NCBI RefSeq assembly: GCF_004365705.1
Contig: NZ_SOBN01000001.1
Span: 5,566,001 to 5,630,000, forward strand
From: Streptomyces sp. 846.5
GTDB taxonomy: Bacteria; Actinomycetota; Actinomycetes; Streptomycetales; Streptomycetaceae
Length of the DNA stretch: 64,000 nt
Reading direction: 5' to 3'
The first letter of the stretch is position 1. Every line of letters starts with the position of its first letter. Positions 19,619-27,999 of the stretch are shown piece after piece. The position numbers and the translations under genes are program-made. The notes below the pieces were generated by a model, which worked only from the letters and a program-made list of their open reading frames with translations, was not told the DNA's origin and searched no databases.

Positions 19619-20404
19619 TCAGCCCTGGATCACCGCGGCCCTGTAGACGGCGGCGATGGCGGCGCCGAAGTACGGCGAGTAGGAGATGTCGTCGGTCAGT
19701 CCGCCCGCCTGGTATCCGCCGATGACGCCGACCACGGTGCCCCGCCCCGCCGCGGCCGGACCGACCCCGGTCAGCAGCGGCCCGCCGCTGGTGCCCCCGG
19801 GCAGGCCGGGGCAGTCGAACTCCTGCTGGCCGGCGCCGCGGGCCCGCAGCCCGCTCCCGCAGTGGACCGGACGCTCGGTCCGGCGCGGATAGCCCACCGC
19901 GACGGCGGACGCGTTGCGCGGGGAGCCGAAGCCGATGGCCTCCGCGCCGACCGCGTCCTGGATCCGCCTGCCGCCGGCTCCGGCGCCCGGACGGGTCGTC
20001 AGGAAGGCCACGTCGTAGTCCGGGTCGCCGTGCCTGGACCACCGGACGTCCGCGGTCACCCGGCTCACCGACCACTGCCCGTAGGGGTGGATCCCGTCGT
20101 GGTAGCCGGGGACGAAGACCATGCCGTTCCTGACCCTGCCGCTGCCGGCCGACACCGCGCAGTGGGCCGCCGTGACCAGCAGGTCGTGACCGGGGCTGTC
20201 GACGACCGAGGCCGTGCAGTAGTGCCCGCGGAGGGCGCCGCCCGCCGAGTTGAACAGGGCGCCCACCCGGGGCACGCCCCCGAAGGCGACGGAGGCCGGC
20301 AGGGCGACGGCTGCGGCCGGGGCCGGCGCCGCAAGGGTGGCGGCCGCTATGGCGGTGGCGAGCACGGTCACCAGGGGTGCGAGCACAGGGAAACGATGCG
20401 TCAT
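19619..20404 (-). CDS. secreted trypsin-like serine protease
   Basis: The product has 261 residues with a signal peptide of about 32 residues (hydrophobic Ala-rich core ending APAAAVA). The catalytic triad is clear: VTAAHCA (His), DPDYDVAF (Asp) and LPGGTSGGPLL (Ser with oxyanion glycine). The mature domain is chymotrypsin-fold and short, without a pro-region of alpha-lytic type. It should act outside the cell. No strong ribosome site precedes ATG 20404. Specificity cannot be read from sequence. Confidence 0.87.
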   Translation of the reverse strand: MTHRFPVLAPLVTVLATAIAAATLAAPAPAAAVALPASVAFGGVPRVGALFNSAGGALRGHYCTASVVDSPGHDLLVTAAHCAVSAGSGRVRNGMVFVPGYHDGIHPYGQWSVSRVTADVRWSRHGDPDYDVAFLTTRPGAGAGGRRIQDAVGAEAIGFGSPRNASAVAVGYPRRTERPVHCGSGLRARGAGQQEFDCPGLPGGTSGGPLLTGVGPAAAGRGTVVGVIGGYQAGGLTDDISYSPYFGAAIAAVYRAAVIQG

Positions 20405-20480
20405 ATGACCGTATTGTTCTGATACGTACGGCAGGCCGCCACCGTCCGAAGGCAGTCGGGTGACGCGTCATCAGCTGACT

Positions 20481-20509
20481 CTTCAGCATTGCTAAGGGGA
20501 ATGCTGAAG
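20481..20509. promoter_or_regulatory. 10-bp perfect dyad upstream of the EamA gene
   Basis: CTTCAGCATT pairs with AATGCTGAAG around a nine-base spacer, 45 bases before the EamA start and 77 bases upstream of the divergent protease start. The size and position fit a LysR-type or MarR-type operator; the nearby LysR gene is a candidate. Confidence 0.55.
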
Positions 20510-20554
20510 AACTATTTGCTGGTGCTCAACGATTGCCGGGGTCAGGATCGCGTC

Positions 20555-21538
20555 ATGCCACTCCGTCATCTCGCCCTGGCCGTCGCCGTCGCCGCCGTGT
20601 GGGGCGTCAACTTCGTCGTCATCGACGTGGGCCTGGCCCACTTCCCCCCGCTGCTGTTCTCGGCGCTGCGGTTCACCGTGGCGGCGGTGCCCGCGGTCTT
20701 CTTCGTCGGCCGGCCCCGGGTGCCGTGGCGCTGGGTGCTGGCGGTCGGGGTGGTGCTCGGGGTGGTGAAGTTCGGACTGCTGTTCATCGGGATGCACGCC
20801 GGGATGCCCGCCGGGCTCAGCTCGCTGGTGCTGCAGAGCCAGGCGGTGTTCACCGCGGCCTTCGCCGCGCTGCTGCTGGGGGAGCGGCCGGGACGACGGC
20901 GGCTGATCGGTCTCGGCGTCGGGGTGGCGGGCATCGTCCTGGCCGCCGTCGACCAGGGCTCCGCCGGCGGTGGCTCCGGGTCGATGCGGGCCTTTGTGCT
21001 GGTGCTGGCGGCCGCGGTGGCCTGGGGGCTCTCCAATGTGCTCACCCGTAAGGCGGCGCCGCCGGACCTGTTCCGCTGGATGGTCTGGGTCAGCGTGGTG
21101 CCCCCGCTCCCGCTGCTGGGCCTGTCGCTGCTGTTCGAGGGCCGCGCGGCCGACCTCGCCGCACTGCGGTCGCTGAGCCCGGGCGGCGTCGGCGCGCTGC
21201 TCTACATGGCCTGGGGCGCCACCCTGTTCGGCTTCGGCGCCTGGGGCTATCTGATCCGGCATCACGAGCTGACGGTGGTGGCCCCGTTCTCGCTGCTGGT
21301 GCCGGTCTTCGGGATGTCCTCGTCCTGGCTGCTGCTGGGTGAGCCGATCACCCCGACGGCGGGCGCGGCGGCGCTGCTGGTGATCGCCGGCATCGGGCTG
21401 GCCTCGTTCACTCCCGGCCGGGGCCGCCGGGACCGGGCTGCCCGTGCCCGTGATGGTGCGAACGCGGGTGCGCCTGCTCGTACGCCTCGTCCGTCGCCCG
21501 GAGCAGTCGCAGCAGCGCGGTCCGGTCGTCCGGACTGA
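20555..21538 (+). CDS. EamA/DMT-family transporter
   Basis: The protein has 327 residues: ten hydrophobic helices arranged as two EamA repeats, the second starting near residue 150 (AFVLVLAAAVAWGLSNVLTRKA). These permeases export amino acids or other small metabolites. The ATG at 20555 puts helix 1 directly after PLRH; an upstream ATG at 20501 inside the dyad is rejected. The last 40 residues are a basic Ala/Arg/Pro tail that overlaps the convergent MarR gene by 131 bases, which suggests that the stop codon was extended. Confidence 0.85.
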   Translation: MPLRHLALAVAVAAVWGVNFVVIDVGLAHFPPLLFSALRFTVAAVPAVFFVGRPRVPWRWVLAVGVVLGVVKFGLLFIGMHAGMPAGLSSLVLQSQAVFTAAFAALLLGERPGRRRLIGLGVGVAGIVLAAVDQGSAGGGSGSMRAFVLVLAAAVAWGLSNVLTRKAAPPDLFRWMVWVSVVPPLPLLGLSLLFEGRAADLAALRSLSPGGVGALLYMAWGATLFGFGAWGYLIRHHELTVVAPFSLLVPVFGMSSSWLLLGEPITPTAGAAALLVIAGIGLASFTPGRGRRDRAARARDGANAGAPARTPRPSPGAVAAARSGRPD

Positions 21539-21974
21539 TCGGCGCGAAGTACTCCCGGGCGACCTCCCGGCGGACCTCGCCGATCCGGGCGACCATCCGC
21601 TCGCCCTCCTCGGTCAGCCGCAGCAGGATCGCCCGCCGGTCGTCGGGATCCTGCACCCGTCCGACCAGGCCCGCCGTCTCCAGCGCGTCCACGACGGTGG
21701 TGACCGAACGCGGGGCGATGTGCAGCCGCTCGGCGAGCTGGTTCAGCCGGATCATCTGCCCGCCGTGCTGGGCGCCCCGGGCCAGTACGTCCAGCGCGCG
21801 CCCCTGCGAGGGGGTGATGCCGAAGGGCGCCAGCCGGTTGAAGGTGCCCCGCCTGATCCGCTTGGCCGCGCGCATGACGGCGTCCGCGAGGTCGACCTCG
21901 GCGGATACGTGGTTCGGGGCGGCGGCCACGGGGTCTCCTGCGGGTCCGGAGTCCATATAGGGAGTCAGGCTCAT
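21408..21974 (-). CDS. MarR-family transcriptional regulator
   Basis: The protein has 188 residues. The winged helix lies at about residues 60-125: GITPSQGRALDVL, LNQLAERLHIAPRSVTTVVDALETAGLV, then the wing RVQDPDDRRAILLRLT. A His/Gly/Pro-rich tail ends the protein and overlaps the EamA gene on the other strand. A TTG at 22001 would overlap the upstream GNAT stop, but the ATG at 21974 with a weak GCGGAA is more likely. It lies behind the GNAT gene and may be cotranscribed. Confidence 0.85.
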   Translation of the reverse strand: MSLTPYMDSGPAGDPVAAAPNHVSAEVDLADAVMRAAKRIRRGTFNRLAPFGITPSQGRALDVLARGAQHGGQMIRLNQLAERLHIAPRSVTTVVDALETAGLVGRVQDPDDRRAILLRLTEEGERMVARIGEVRREVAREYFAPISPDDRTALLRLLRATDEAYEQAHPRSHHHGHGQPGPGGPGRE

Positions 21975-21997
21975 ATTTTCCGCAAGGACCGCCCGAG

Positions 21998-22453
21998 TCA
22001 ACTCAGCGCCAGCTTGAAGCCCACATGCGAGCCGGTGAAGCCCAGCCGCTCGTAGAAGCGGTGGGCGTCCACCCGGCTCGCGTCGGAGGTCAACTGGACC
22101 AGGCTCGCGCCCAGCCGGCGGGACTCCTCGATGGCGTGCTCCATCAGCAGGGTGCCGAGCCCCCGCCCCCGTTCGGTGGAACGGACCCGTACCGCCTCGA
22201 CGACGGTACGGGTCGCCCCAGCGCGGGAGAGCCCGGGGATCACCGTCAGCTGCAGCGTCCCGACCACCTCGCCCTTGCGCTCGGCGACCACCAGGTGCTG
22301 GTTGGGATCGGCCGCGAGCCGCTCGAAGGCGGCCAGGTACGGCTCCAGGTCGTCGGGCGTCTCCCGGCCCGCCCCCAGCGAGTCGGCGGCGAGCAGCGCC
22401 ACGATCGCCGGGACGTCCTCGACCACGGCTGCCCTGAACAGATGATCCGTCAT
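21998..22453 (-). CDS. GNAT-family N-acetyltransferase
   Basis: The protein has 151 residues with the complete GNAT fold: VVGTLQLTVIPGLS (beta strands 2-3), VEAVRVRSTERGRGLGTLLM (acetyl-CoA pyrophosphate loop R-G-x-G-L/A) and the C-terminal DAHRFYERLGFT. It transfers acetyl from acetyl-CoA to an amine; the acceptor is unknown. The first ATG (22453) begins MTDHLFRAA. A longer frame upstream is off-frame to the peroxidase gene. Confidence 0.85.
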   Translation of the reverse strand: MTDHLFRAAVVEDVPAIVALLAADSLGAGRETPDDLEPYLAAFERLAADPNQHLVVAERKGEVVGTLQLTVIPGLSRAGATRTVVEAVRVRSTERGRGLGTLLMEHAIEESRRLGASLVQLTSDASRVDAHRFYERLGFTGSHVGFKLALS

Positions 22454-22468
22454 GATCGCCAGCTTAGG

Positions 22469-22490
22469 CCCGGCCCCGGAACCGGCCGGG
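22469..22490 (-). terminator. GC hairpin after the glutathione peroxidase gene
   Basis: CCCGGCC pairs with GGCCGGG across an eight-base loop, 20 bases after the peroxidase stop in the leftward direction and before the GNAT start. No T-tract follows, so this is a weak terminator call. Confidence 0.35.
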
Positions 22491-22509
22491 AGCGGGTCAG
22501 GTCGACGGG

Positions 22510-22998
22510 TCAGGCCGACAGCTGCGCCTCGATCGCGGCGACCACCTCGGGGGCCTCGGGCTCGGTGCGCGGGCGGAACCGGCCGACGACCTCGCCCTGC
22601 GGGGAGAGTAGGAACTTCTCGAAGTTCCACTGCACGTCCCCGGCCTCGCCGTCGGCGTCGGGCGTCTGCGTCAGCTCGGTGTAGAGCGGGTGCCGCGCCT
22701 CGCCGTTGACGTCGATCTTCTCCAGCAGCGGGAAGGAGACCCCGTAGGTGGTGGAGCAGAAGGTCTGGATCTCCTCGGCGCTGCCCGGCTCCTGTCCGGC
22801 GAACTGGTTGCAGGGCACCCCGAGCACGGTGAAGTCCCGCTCGCCGTACTGCTGCTGGAGCCGCTCCAGACCCGAGTACTGCGGCGTCAGGCCGCACTTG
22901 GAGGCGACGTTCACCAGCAGGACGGCCTTGCCCTTGTAGGCGTCGAGGGTGGTCGCCTCGCCGGACAGGGTGTGCAGCGGGATGTCGTACAGGCTCAT
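22510..22998 (-). CDS. glutathione peroxidase-family thiol peroxidase
   Basis: The protein has 162 residues with the thioredoxin-like Gpx fold. Catalytic residues are visible: Cys in NVASKCGLT, Gln in GVPCNQFAGQEPG, and Trp/Asn in QWNFEKFLL. It is the cysteine type rather than selenocysteine; bacterial members mostly use thioredoxin and reduce organic hydroperoxides. The start ATG 22998 has CGGAGG at good spacing. A 10-bp dyad lies immediately upstream and may regulate it. Confidence 0.92.
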   Translation of the reverse strand: MSLYDIPLHTLSGEATTLDAYKGKAVLLVNVASKCGLTPQYSGLERLQQQYGERDFTVLGVPCNQFAGQEPGSAEEIQTFCSTTYGVSFPLLEKIDVNGEARHPLYTELTQTPDADGEAGDVQWNFEKFLLSPQGEVVGRFRPRTEPEAPEVVAAIEAQLSA

Positions 22999-23009
22999 GC
23001 GGGACCTCC

Positions 23010-23057
23010 GTGATGGGGCGGCACTGTCGTGTCTCGGTGACAACACTGCCCCATCAC
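23010..23057. promoter_or_regulatory. 10-bp dyad in the peroxidase leader
   Basis: GTGATGGGGC (23010-23019) pairs perfectly with GCCCCATCAC (23048-23057) across 28 bases. It lies between the VOC stop and the peroxidase ribosome site. It may be an operator, or the terminator of the upstream VOC gene. Confidence 0.45.
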
Positions 23058-23097
23058 GCCGTCTTCCCCTTCGCCCGGGGTCCCTTCCCCGTGCGGC

Positions 23098-23880
23098 TCA
23101 GGCCTGCTGGGCCGGGGCCTCGGTGGCGATCACCGAGAAGCGGGCGCCCAGCGGGTCGGTCAGCTGGGCCATCCGGCCGATGCCGGGCATGGTCTCGGGA
23201 CCCATCAGCGTGCTCGCGCCCTGGCCGGTCGCCCTGGCGACCGTGGCGTCGCAGTCCGCCACCTCGAAGTACGGGTTCCACAGCACGGCCGGGAACTGGG
23301 TGTCCGCCATGATCCCGGCGAAGCCGGTGGGCGCGCTGCCGGGCAGCGAGACGACGTTGTAGACCATGTCCGGGCCGATCGGGTTGGGCGTGACGGTCCA
23401 CCCCAGGACGGACTCGTAGAACGCGATCGCGACCGGGCCGTCGTGGGTCTGCAACTCGACCCAGGACACGCTGCCCGGGACGTCGACGACCTGGAAGCCG
23501 GAGTGCTCCAGCGGCTGCCAGACGGCGAACTCGGCTCCGGTGGGGTCGGTGTACTGGGCCATCCGGCCGAAGGTCATGACGTCCATCGCCGGCATCCGCA
23601 CCGTCCCGCCGGCCATCTCGACCGACTTGCTGGTGGTCTCGACGTCGGCGGTGCCGAAGTAGGGGGTCCAGGCGCCTTTGGAGCCGGGCTCCATGTTCGG
23701 GCCGAGGCCGCCGACCATCCGTCCGTCGAGCTCGAAGAAGATGTAGCCGCCGCTGTCGGGGCCCGCCGAACGCGCGGTCCAGCCGAACAGGTCGGTGTAG
23801 AAGGCGCTGCTCGCGTCGGTGTCGTTGCTGCCGAGGTCGATCCAGGTGGGCGCGCCGGGGGCGTTCGAACTGCTGAGCAT
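23098..23880 (-). CDS. VOC-superfamily protein with two glyoxalase-like domains
   Basis: The protein has 260 residues made of two tandem VOC modules (about residues 10-125 and 135-255), each with the beta-alpha-beta-beta-beta pattern: FYTDLFGWTA and FYESVLGWTV mark the equivalent strands, and MAQYTDPTGAEFAVW and MAQLTDPLGARFSVI the C-terminal strands. Such fused proteins bind metal or bleomycin-like antibiotics, or act as dioxygenase/hydroxylase-like enzymes; the activity is not predictable. ATG 23880 follows GCAGGAGCAG. Confidence 0.85.
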   Translation of the reverse strand: MLSSSNAPGAPTWIDLGSNDTDASSAFYTDLFGWTARSAGPDSGGYIFFELDGRMVGGLGPNMEPGSKGAWTPYFGTADVETTSKSVEMAGGTVRMPAMDVMTFGRMAQYTDPTGAEFAVWQPLEHSGFQVVDVPGSVSWVELQTHDGPVAIAFYESVLGWTVTPNPIGPDMVYNVVSLPGSAPTGFAGIMADTQFPAVLWNPYFEVADCDATVARATGQGASTLMGPETMPGIGRMAQLTDPLGARFSVIATEAPAQQA

Positions 23881-23965
23881 GGTCTGCTCCTGCGGGGTTG
23901 AGTCGGGGGGTGTCGAGCACAGTCTTGCGCTCGGCACTGACAATGCGGAGCCTTCAGGGCGGCAG

Positions 23966-23999
23966 GATCGAAAAGAAATTATTTCGGTCATTTTCGATC
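23966..23999. promoter_or_regulatory. AT-rich 9-bp dyad between VOC and helicase genes
   Basis: GATCGAAAA and TTTTCGATC are perfect inverted copies 16 bases apart, in the only AT-rich part of this divergent gap; TTCGATAATCG follows at 24003. It probably marks overlapping promoters and an operator for one of the two flanking genes. Confidence 0.45.
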
Positions 24000-24062
24000 A
24001 CGTTCGATAATCGCAAACACCGCACTCCCGCGCCTGTCGGACCCGGGCTGTACGGTTCCCCC

Positions 24063-26294
24063 ATGCCCGACCGGAACCCCGCTCCGCCGATCCAACTCGC
24101 CGAGGTCACCGGTGTGCTGGAGCGGATCACCTATGCCAACGAGGAGACCGGCTACACGGTGGCCCGGGTCGACACCGGCCGCGGCGCCGGGGACCTGCTC
24201 ACCGTCGTCGGCGCGCTGCTCGGCGCCCAGCCCGGGGAGAGCCTGCGGCTGCACGGCCGCTGGGGCAGCCACCCGCAGTACGGCAAGCAGTTCACCGTCG
24301 AGAACTACACCACCGTGCTGCCCGCCACGGTCCAGGGCATCCGCCGCTACCTCGGCTCCGGGTTGATCAAGGGCATCGGTCCACGGCTGGCCGACCGGAT
24401 CGTGGAGCACTTCGGCACCGAGACCCTGGACGTCATCGAGCAGAGCCCGGCCCGCCTGATCGAGGTCCCCAAGCTCGGCCCCAAGCGGACCAAACTGATC
24501 GCCGCCGCCTGGGAGGAGCAGAAGGCGATCAAGGAAGTGATGATCTTCTTGCAGAGCGTCGGCGTCTCCACCTCCCTGGCCGTCCGCATCTACAAGAACT
24601 ACGGCGACGACTCGATCCGGGTGGTCAGGGAGGAGCCCTACAGGCTGGCCGCCGACGTCTGGGGGATCGGCTTCCTCACCGCCGACCGGATCGCCCAGGC
24701 CGTCGGCATCCCGCACGACAGCCCGCAGCGGGTCAAGGCGGGGCTGCAGCACGCGCTGTCGCAGAGCGCCGACCAGGGCAACTGCTTCCTCCCGGAGGAG
24801 CGGCTGATCTCGGACGCGGTGAAACTGCTGGCGGTGGAGGTCGGCCTGGTCATCGAGTGCCTGGCCGGCCTGGTCGCGGAGGAGGGCGTGGTCCGCGAGC
24901 AGGTGCCGTCGGACGAGGGCGTCGGCGAGAGCCTGACCGCGGTCTACCTGGTGCCCTTCCACCGCGCCGAGATCTCGCTGGCCAACCAGCTGCTGCGGCT
25001 GCTCAAGGGCCCGGAGGACCGGCTCTCGGCCTTCGTCGACGTGGACTGGGGCAGGGCCCTGGCCTGGCTGCGGACGCAGACCGGCGCCGACCTCGCGCCC
25101 GAGCAGGAGCAGTCGGTCAGACTGGCCCTCACCGAGAAGGTCGCGGTGCTCACCGGGGGCCCTGGCTGCGGCAAGTCCTTCACCGTCCGCTCCATCGTGA
25201 CCCTCGCGCTGGCGCGCAAGGCCAAGGTGGTGCTGGCCGCCCCCACCGGGCGGGCCGCCAAGCGGCTGGCCGAGCTGACCGGCTGCGAGGCGTCCACGGT
25301 GCACCGGCTGCTGGAGCTGAAGCCGGGCGGGGACGCCGCCTACGACCGGGACCGGCCGCTCGACGCCGACCTGGTGGTCGTGGACGAGGCCTCGATGCTG
25401 GACCTGCTGCTGGCCAACAAGCTGGTCAAGGCCGTGGCCCCGGGCGCGCACCTGCTGCTGGTCGGCGACGTCGACCAGCTGCCCTCGGTCGGCGCCGGGG
25501 AGGTGCTGCGGGACCTGCTGGCCCCCGGCAGCCCGGTCCCGGCGGTCCGGCTGACCCGGATCTTCCGCCAGGCGCAGCAGTCCGGCGTGGTCACCAACGC
25601 CCACCGGATCAACGAGGGCCTCCCGCCGATCACCGAGGGCATGGCCGACTTCTTCCTCTTCGCCGAGGAGGACACCGAGCTGGCCGCCGGGCTCACCGTC
25701 GACGTGGTCGCCCGCCGGATCCCGGCCCGCTTCGGCCTGGACCCGCGCCGCGACGTCCAGGTCCTCGCCCCGATGCACCGCGGCCCGGCCGGCGCGGGCA
25801 ATCTCAACACCCTGCTGCAGGCCGCGGTCACCCCCTCCCGTCCGGACCTGCCCGAGCGCCGCTTCGGCGGCCGGACCTTCCGGGTCGGCGACAAGGTCAC
25901 CCAGATCCGCAACAACTACGAGAAGGGCGCCAACGGGGTCTTCAACGGCACCGTCGGCGTGGTCACCGCGCTCAACCTGGAGGAGCAGCGGCTCACCGTG
26001 GTCACCGACGAGGACGAGGAGGTGCCCTACGACTTCGACGAGCTGGACGAGCTGGCGCACGCCTACGCGGTGACCATCCACCGGTCGCAGGGCAGCGAAT
26101 ATCCCTGCGTGGTGATCCCGGTCACCACCAGCGCCTGGATGATGCTGCAGCGGAACCTGCTCTACACCGCCGTCACCCGGGCGAAGCAACTGGTGGTGCT
26201 GGTGGGATCGCGGCGCGCCCTGGCCCAGGCGGTGCGGGCCGTTTCCGCTGGTCGCAGGCATACCGCGCTGGACCACAGGCTGCGAACAGGCTGA
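24063..26294 (+). CDS. RecD2-like superfamily 1B DNA helicase
   Basis: The protein has 743 residues. An N-terminal OB-like part and helix-hairpin-helix region (residues about 1-220, with GIGPRLADRIVEHFG) precede the helicase core: Walker A GGPGCGKS near residue 365, DEASMLDLLL (II), GDVDQLPSVGAGEVL (III), a late TIHRSQGSEYP (V) and YTAVTRAKQLVVLVG (VI). This is the RecD2/TraA layout found without RecBC. It unwinds DNA 5-prime to 3-prime in repair. The frame is open to 23898, but the extra 55 residues lack coding character; ATG 24063 matches the family start. Confidence 0.92.
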   Translation: MPDRNPAPPIQLAEVTGVLERITYANEETGYTVARVDTGRGAGDLLTVVGALLGAQPGESLRLHGRWGSHPQYGKQFTVENYTTVLPATVQGIRRYLGSGLIKGIGPRLADRIVEHFGTETLDVIEQSPARLIEVPKLGPKRTKLIAAAWEEQKAIKEVMIFLQSVGVSTSLAVRIYKNYGDDSIRVVREEPYRLAADVWGIGFLTADRIAQAVGIPHDSPQRVKAGLQHALSQSADQGNCFLPEERLISDAVKLLAVEVGLVIECLAGLVAEEGVVREQVPSDEGVGESLTAVYLVPFHRAEISLANQLLRLLKGPEDRLSAFVDVDWGRALAWLRTQTGADLAPEQEQSVRLALTEKVAVLTGGPGCGKSFTVRSIVTLALARKAKVVLAAPTGRAAKRLAELTGCEASTVHRLLELKPGGDAAYDRDRPLDADLVVVDEASMLDLLLANKLVKAVAPGAHLLLVGDVDQLPSVGAGEVLRDLLAPGSPVPAVRLTRIFRQAQQSGVVTNAHRINEGLPPITEGMADFFLFAEEDTELAAGLTVDVVARRIPARFGLDPRRDVQVLAPMHRGPAGAGNLNTLLQAAVTPSRPDLPERRFGGRTFRVGDKVTQIRNNYEKGANGVFNGTVGVVTALNLEEQRLTVVTDEDEEVPYDFDELDELAHAYAVTIHRSQGSEYPCVVIPVTTSAWMMLQRNLLYTAVTRAKQLVVLVGSRRALAQAVRAVSAGRRHTALDHRLRTG

Positions 26295-26383
26295 TCCGAC
26301 GGTGATCCTGCTGTCGAGTATTGAACGCACAGCGGCCTGATCTTTGTGGTGTTCAGCTCTTTTTGGGCACCCTGGCTGCACGT

Positions 26384-26413
26384 TTGTCAGGCAAATGGTG
26401 GACAGTGTTATGA
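26384..26413 (+). promoter_or_regulatory. candidate promoter of citrate synthase
   Basis: TTGTCA at 26384-26389 and TTATGA at 26408-26413 are 18 bases apart and lie about 45 bases before the GTG start. The -35 is one base off consensus; the -10 is weak. Confidence 0.35.
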
Positions 26414-26459
26414 GTCAGGGCACCCCTTGAAGAGGTTCATTTCGCTGGTGAGGGAAGAC

Positions 26460-27749
26460 GTGAGCGACAACTCTGTAGTACTCAGCTACCACGGCGACGA
26501 GTACGAGTACCCGGTGGTGGACGCCACCGTCGGCAACGCAGGCTTCGACATCTCGAAGCTGCTCAGCCAGACCGGCCTGACCACGCTGGACAACGGCTTC
26601 GGCAACACCGCGGCCTGTAAGTCGGCGATCACGTACATCGACGGCGACAAGGGGATCCTGCGCTACCGCGGCTACCCCATCGAGCAGCTCGCCGAGCAGG
26701 GCACCTTCCTGGAGACGGCGCACCTGCTGATCAAGGGCGAGCTCCCGACCGCCGACGAGCTGTCCACGTTCCAGCGGGAGGTGTCCCAGCACACCCTGCT
26801 GCACGAGGACGTCAAACGGTTCTACCAGGGCTTCCCGCGCGACGCGCACCCGATGGCGATGCTGTCGTCGGTGGTCAGCGCGCTGTCCACGTTCTACCAG
26901 GACAGCCACAACCCGTTCGACGCCGAACAGCGCGACCTGTCGGCCATAAGGCTGATCGCCAAGCTCCCCACCATCGCGGCCTACGCCTTCAAGAAGGCCC
27001 AGGGCCACCCCTTCGTCTACCCGCGCAACGACCTCGGCTACGTCGAGAACTTCCTGCGGATGACCTTCGCGGTGCCGGCCGAGGACTACGAGCTGAACCC
27101 GGTCGTCGTCAGCGCCCTGGAGAAGCTGCTGATCCTGCACGCGGACCACGAGCAGAACTGCTCCACCTCCACCGTCCGCCTGGTCGGCTCCTCGCAGGCC
27201 AACCTCTTCGCCTCCATCTCGGCGGGCATCAACGCGCTCTGGGGGCCGCTGCACGGCGGCGCCAACCAGGCTGTGCTGGAGATGCTCACCGCGATCAAGA
27301 ACGACGGCGGCGACGTCGACGCCTTCATCCGCAAGGTGAAGAACAAGGAAGACGGCGTGAAGCTGATGGGCTTCGGGCACCGCGTCTACAAGAGCTTCGA
27401 CCCGCGCGCCCAGATCATCAAGAGCGCCGCCCACGACGTCCTGGCCCAGCTGGGCAAGGCCGACGAACTGCTGGACATCGCGCTGAAGCTGGAGGAGCAC
27501 GCGCTCACCGACGACTACTTCGTCTCGCGCAAGCTCTACCCCAACGTGGACTTCTACACCGGTCTGATCTACCGCGCGATGGGCTTCCCGACCAGCATGT
27601 TCACCGTGCTGTTCGCCATGGGCCGGCTGCCCGGCTGGATCGCCCACTGGCAGGAGATGATCACGGACCCGACCAGCAAGATCGGCCGTCCGCGCCAGAT
27701 CTACACCGGCATCGAGACCCGCGACTACATCCCCGTCACGGAGCGCTGA
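26460..27749 (+). CDS. citA: citrate synthase (hexameric type II)
   Basis: The protein has 429 residues. It starts GTG-SDNSVVL after GAGGGAAG, matching streptomycete citrate synthases, and carries the catalytic histidines in WGPLHGGANQAVL and GFGHRVYKSFDPRA, with the aspartate in the YPNVDFYTG region. It condenses oxaloacetate and acetyl-CoA at the entry of the TCA cycle. The N-terminal beta domain (HGDEYEYPVVDATVG) is that of the NADH-sensitive gram-negative/actinobacterial class. The extended frame from 26346 is rejected. It follows the helicase gene with a 165-base gap and its own promoter-like sequence. Confidence 0.95.
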   Translation: MSDNSVVLSYHGDEYEYPVVDATVGNAGFDISKLLSQTGLTTLDNGFGNTAACKSAITYIDGDKGILRYRGYPIEQLAEQGTFLETAHLLIKGELPTADELSTFQREVSQHTLLHEDVKRFYQGFPRDAHPMAMLSSVVSALSTFYQDSHNPFDAEQRDLSAIRLIAKLPTIAAYAFKKAQGHPFVYPRNDLGYVENFLRMTFAVPAEDYELNPVVVSALEKLLILHADHEQNCSTSTVRLVGSSQANLFASISAGINALWGPLHGGANQAVLEMLTAIKNDGGDVDAFIRKVKNKEDGVKLMGFGHRVYKSFDPRAQIIKSAAHDVLAQLGKADELLDIALKLEEHALTDDYFVSRKLYPNVDFYTGLIYRAMGFPTSMFTVLFAMGRLPGWIAHWQEMITDPTSKIGRPRQIYTGIETRDYIPVTER

Positions 27750-27787
27750 GCGCCCACCGCGGGCGTCGGCTCACGGGAGCCGGAGAC

Positions 27788-27846
27788 GCGCACGGCGCGG
27801 ACCGTAGGGGGAGGCCGCTCAACCACCCCCCGGCCGCGCCGTGCGC
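27788..27846 (+). terminator. terminator hairpin downstream of citA
   Basis: GCGCACGGCGCGG pairs perfectly with CCGCGCCGTGCGC, giving 13 bp, about 40 bases after the citA stop and between two convergent genes. The rest of the roughly 250-base gap (27750-27999) shows no gene. Confidence 0.65.
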
Positions 27847-27999
27847 TGTCGGCCACCCAGCGACGGAGGCCGACGTACGGGGTCCGCCGGAACCCCGATT
27901 CACGTGTTGTAACACACAACAGGGGGCCTGAAGTTACGCCGGTCCCCTGTGACTCCGCTCTCATGGCGCAGAGTAGTGGTGACGTGACGTCAAACCTGG

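Noticed and set aside
23898..24062. Upstream extension of the RecD2-like helicase frame by 55 residues
   Set aside because: The added residues lack coding character, cross the AT-rich dyad, and the ATG at 24063 matches the family start.
26346..26459. Upstream extension of citrate synthase by 38 residues
   Set aside because: It crosses the promoter-like sequence, and GTG 26460 with GAGGGAAG gives the usual N-terminus SDNSVVL.
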